A stretch of 6,341 bases of DNA from Bacillota bacterium. GTDB taxonomy: Bacteria > Bacillota > Clostridia > Christensenellales > UMGS416. The notes below the pieces were generated by a model, which was not told the DNA's origin, ran no database searches, and saw only the letters and a list, made by a program, of their open reading frames with translations. The DNA lies in NCBI GenBank assembly GCA_023409755.1, contig JAEYRA010000087.1:1-6341 (forward strand), given 5' to 3'. The translations under genes were made by a program, and so were the position numbers. Shown here piece by piece: positions 6,135-6,341 of the stretch; positions within the stretch are counted from its first letter, which is position 1, and every line of letters starts with the position of its first letter.

Positions 6135-6166
6135 AAACCCCGCCGATTAAGATCGGCGGGGTTTTT
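6135..6166. terminator. Strong hairpin terminator, possibly bidirectional
   Basis: AAACCCCGCCGAT (6135-6147) and ATCGGCGGGGTTT (6152-6164) form a perfect 13-bp stem around a TAAG loop. On the plus strand the stem runs into TTTTT (6162-6166), the better T-tract. On the minus strand it is followed by only TTTCTG. The only nearby gene that needs it is the small minus-strand gene ending at 6213, about 50 bases away, so it probably ends that transcript. It may also end a plus-strand transcript from the gap. Confidence 0.85.
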
Positions 6167-6212
6167 GCCCAGGATTCTTCCGCTACACCAACACGGCGGT
6201 AGGGGCCATGTA

Positions 6213-6341
6213 TCAGACGTTTTCTCTGGCGCCGCAGCCAAAGCCGGAAGAGCAGAACAGAACCACCAGCAGCAGGAAGAAGAAGAGCAGACTGGAGCCG
6301 TCATCTTCGTCGTTGAAAGCGCCGCAGTTGCAGAACAGAAC
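6213..6341 (-). CDS. Small hydrophobic Cys-containing protein (C-terminal part, starts outside the window)
   Basis: The minus strand from the right edge reads 42 residues and a TGA stop; the start is missing. The peptide begins VLFCNCGAFNDEDDG. It continues with the very hydrophobic SSLLFFFLLLVVLFC and ends SSGFGCGARENV. VLFC recurs at a spacing of 26 codons, with the DNA matching exactly for 12 bases (6330-6341 and 6252-6263), so the protein probably contains tandem units of an acidic turn plus a membrane-length Leu/Phe segment. Small proteins of this look occur in Clostridia and have no assigned function to my knowledge; the hydrophobic run would insert in a membrane. A terminator about 50 bases downstream supports a real gene on this strand. 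I do not know its role. Confidence 0.6.
   Translation of the reverse strand, partial: VLFCNCGAFNDEDDGSSLLFFFLLLVVLFCSSGFGCGARENV

Noticed and set aside
6208..6341. Plus-strand frame starting at an ATG at 6208 and open to the edge
   Set aside because: The peptide is a Lys/Ser/Gln-rich complement of the hydrophobic minus-strand frame. The minus-strand reading has a plausible membrane segment, Cys motifs and a downstream terminator. It cannot be fully excluded from this window.
6093..6341. Plus-strand ATG reading through the 6135-6166 hairpin
   Set aside because: It has no ribosome site and would translate across a strong terminator; the peptide shows no recognisable feature.
1..6341. CRISPR array, insertion sequence, tRNA or rRNA
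   Set aside because: No regularly spaced direct repeats, transposase motifs, terminal inverted repeats, or cloverleaf or rRNA signatures were seen on either strand.

Overview
This GC-rich window (AT-rich only in its promoter gaps) has Firmicutes-type gene families, strong AGGAGG-like ribosome binding sites, frequent GTG starts and a YtrA-type GntR/ABC cassette. Together these suggest a high-GC member of the Clostridia, most likely an Oscillospiraceae-like gut anaerobe. The taxonomic placement is an inference from gene style, not from a marker gene.

Layout, left to right. (1) The 3' end of a GNAT (RimJ/RimL-like) acetyltransferase on + ends at 135 and is followed by its own terminator. A second terminator, facing the other way, closes the minus-strand unit to its right. 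(2) A two-gene minus-strand operon encodes a MATE-family efflux transporter (1143-2513) and a cytoplasmic MBL-fold metallohydrolase (271-1140), separated by 2 bp. It is divergent from a BmrR-like MerR regulator with a GyrI-like effector domain (2594-3433). The 80-bp gap between them holds a minus-strand promoter, TTGACT-N19-TATGCT, with a dyad in the spacer. The overlong 19-bp spacer is the hallmark of MerR-activated promoters. (3) A second minus-strand operon runs from 6000 down to 3427: YtrA-type GntR regulator, ABC ATPase, ABC-2 permease and an unassigned small polytopic membrane protein. The first three genes are joined by 8-bp start/stop overlaps. The last gene meets merR tail to tail with a 7-bp overlap. 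(4) The right edge holds a strong hairpin terminator and the 3' part of a small, very hydrophobic, Cys-containing protein on the minus strand with a 26-codon repeat spacing.

How the parts work together (inference): the MerR protein probably senses a lipophilic or cationic compound and activates the MATE pump and the co-transcribed hydrolase, forming an efflux plus chemical-modification module. The GntR protein probably represses its own operon through sites overlapping its -10 region. Its ATPase and permease would form a small ABC exporter of the Ytr/Pmt kind, with the fourth protein as a possible accessory. None of the individual enzyme families is new. The points most worth following up are the linkage of the BmrR-like regulator, MATE pump and MBL hydrolase under one readable MerR promoter, the repeat-bearing small membrane protein at the edge, and the unassigned membrane protein.
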